Origin: Candidatus Zhuqueibacterota bacterium
GTDB taxonomy: Bacteria > Zhuqueibacterota > Zhuqueibacteria > Thermofontimicrobiales > Thiofontviventaceae
Reading direction: 5' to 3'
Assembly (NCBI GenBank): GCA_014729735.1
Contig: WJJN01000562.1
Span: 1 to 6,566 of the forward strand
DNA: 6,566 nt
Below, in pieces: positions 6,439 through 6,566 of this stretch. The notes under the pieces are model-generated. The model worked only from the letters and a program-made list of their open reading frames with translations. It was not told where the DNA came from and did no database searches. The translations under genes and the position numbers were made by a program. Position 1 is the stretch's first letter, and each line of letters starts with the position of its first letter.

Positions 6439-6566
6439 TCACTTGTTTTCAGCTTCTTCAATAGTGTCGTAATACGTTAGAACATTGTCTAACTTGGTAA
6501 TCGTCAGCGCGCCTTTAATGAAATCGTTTAATTGTGCAAGTACAAATTGACCGCCGGAATTTGCTA
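6439..6566 (-). CDS. STAS-domain anti-sigma factor antagonist, C-terminal fragment
   Basis: On the minus strand the frame runs in from the window edge and ends at TGA (6441-6439). It encodes the last 41 residues: GGQFVLAQLNDFIKGALTI, then TKLDNVLTYYDTIEEAENK. This is the standard end of a single-domain STAS protein: the GG-x-hhhA strand, a helix, the T-x-LD turn, and the final YDT-x-EEA helix. Family members are about 100-115 residues, so about two thirds is missing, including the phosphorylated serine, which lies upstream of the edge. In partner switching the unphosphorylated form binds an anti-sigma kinase and frees the sigma factor; the phosphatase gene 85 bases downstream is the likely activator. 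The sequence does not show which sigma factor or kinase is involved. Confidence 0.8.
   Translation of the reverse strand, partial: ANSGGQFVLAQLNDFIKGALTITKLDNVLTYYDTIEEAENK

Noticed and set aside
1..6566. tRNA, rRNA, CRISPR, insertion sequence or phage elements
   Set aside because: No regularly spaced repeats, cloverleaf-like sequence, transposase motifs or terminal inverted repeats were seen.

Overview
The window looks like a chromosomal piece from a Gram-negative bacterium of the Fibrobacterota-Chlorobiota-Bacteroidota (FCB) superphylum or a related lineage such as Calditrichota or KSB1. Three things point there: a secreted glycosidase-like protein ends in a YPNPFN-type C-terminal sorting domain of the type IX secretion system (T9SS); two predicted outer-membrane beta-barrels end in phenylalanine; and A+T-rich spacers separate the genes. 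The plus-strand genes at 1456 and 3949 have purine-rich Shine-Dalgarno sequences (AGAGG, AAAGGA), which fits Calditrichota/KSB1-like groups better than typical Bacteroidota. The lineage is an inference from these motifs only.

Positions 1-5130 (plus strand) form a small carbohydrate-acquisition region. It starts with the 3' part of a clan GH-A-like glycosidase carrying a T9SS tail (1-1329). After a 126-base spacer with a possible promoter come two porin genes 16 bases apart: an OprB-like carbohydrate porin with a periplasmic coiled coil (1456-2751) and an OprP/OprO-like porin (2768-3781). After a second A+T-rich spacer (3782-3948) comes a secreted GH172 (DUF2961) enzyme (3949-5130). A plausible reading is that secreted or surface enzymes release furanose-containing or other oligosaccharides, which enter the periplasm through the two porins. 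No SusC/SusD pair is seen. The substrate cannot be read from this sequence.

Positions 5169-6566 (minus strand, convergent with the sugar genes) hold a signalling module. A cut-off STAS-domain gene (anti-sigma factor antagonist type, 6439-6566) lies upstream of a SpoIIE/RsbU-type PP2C phosphatase with an N-terminal GAF-like sensory region (5169-6353). The 85-base gap between them contains an 8-bp inverted repeat (6383-6424) enclosing a perfect 12-bp palindrome, which may be a terminator or attenuator. The pair suggests a partner-switching system in which the phosphatase dephosphorylates the STAS protein to release a sigma factor or other output. The anti-sigma kinase is not in the window.

No RNA genes, insertion sequences, CRISPR arrays or phage genes were seen. 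The most notable points are the apparent Glu-to-Gln change at the expected acid/base position of the first glycosidase, the pairing of two unrelated porin families beside glycosidases, and the nested inverted repeat between the STAS and phosphatase genes. I see no clear evidence of a wholly new system.
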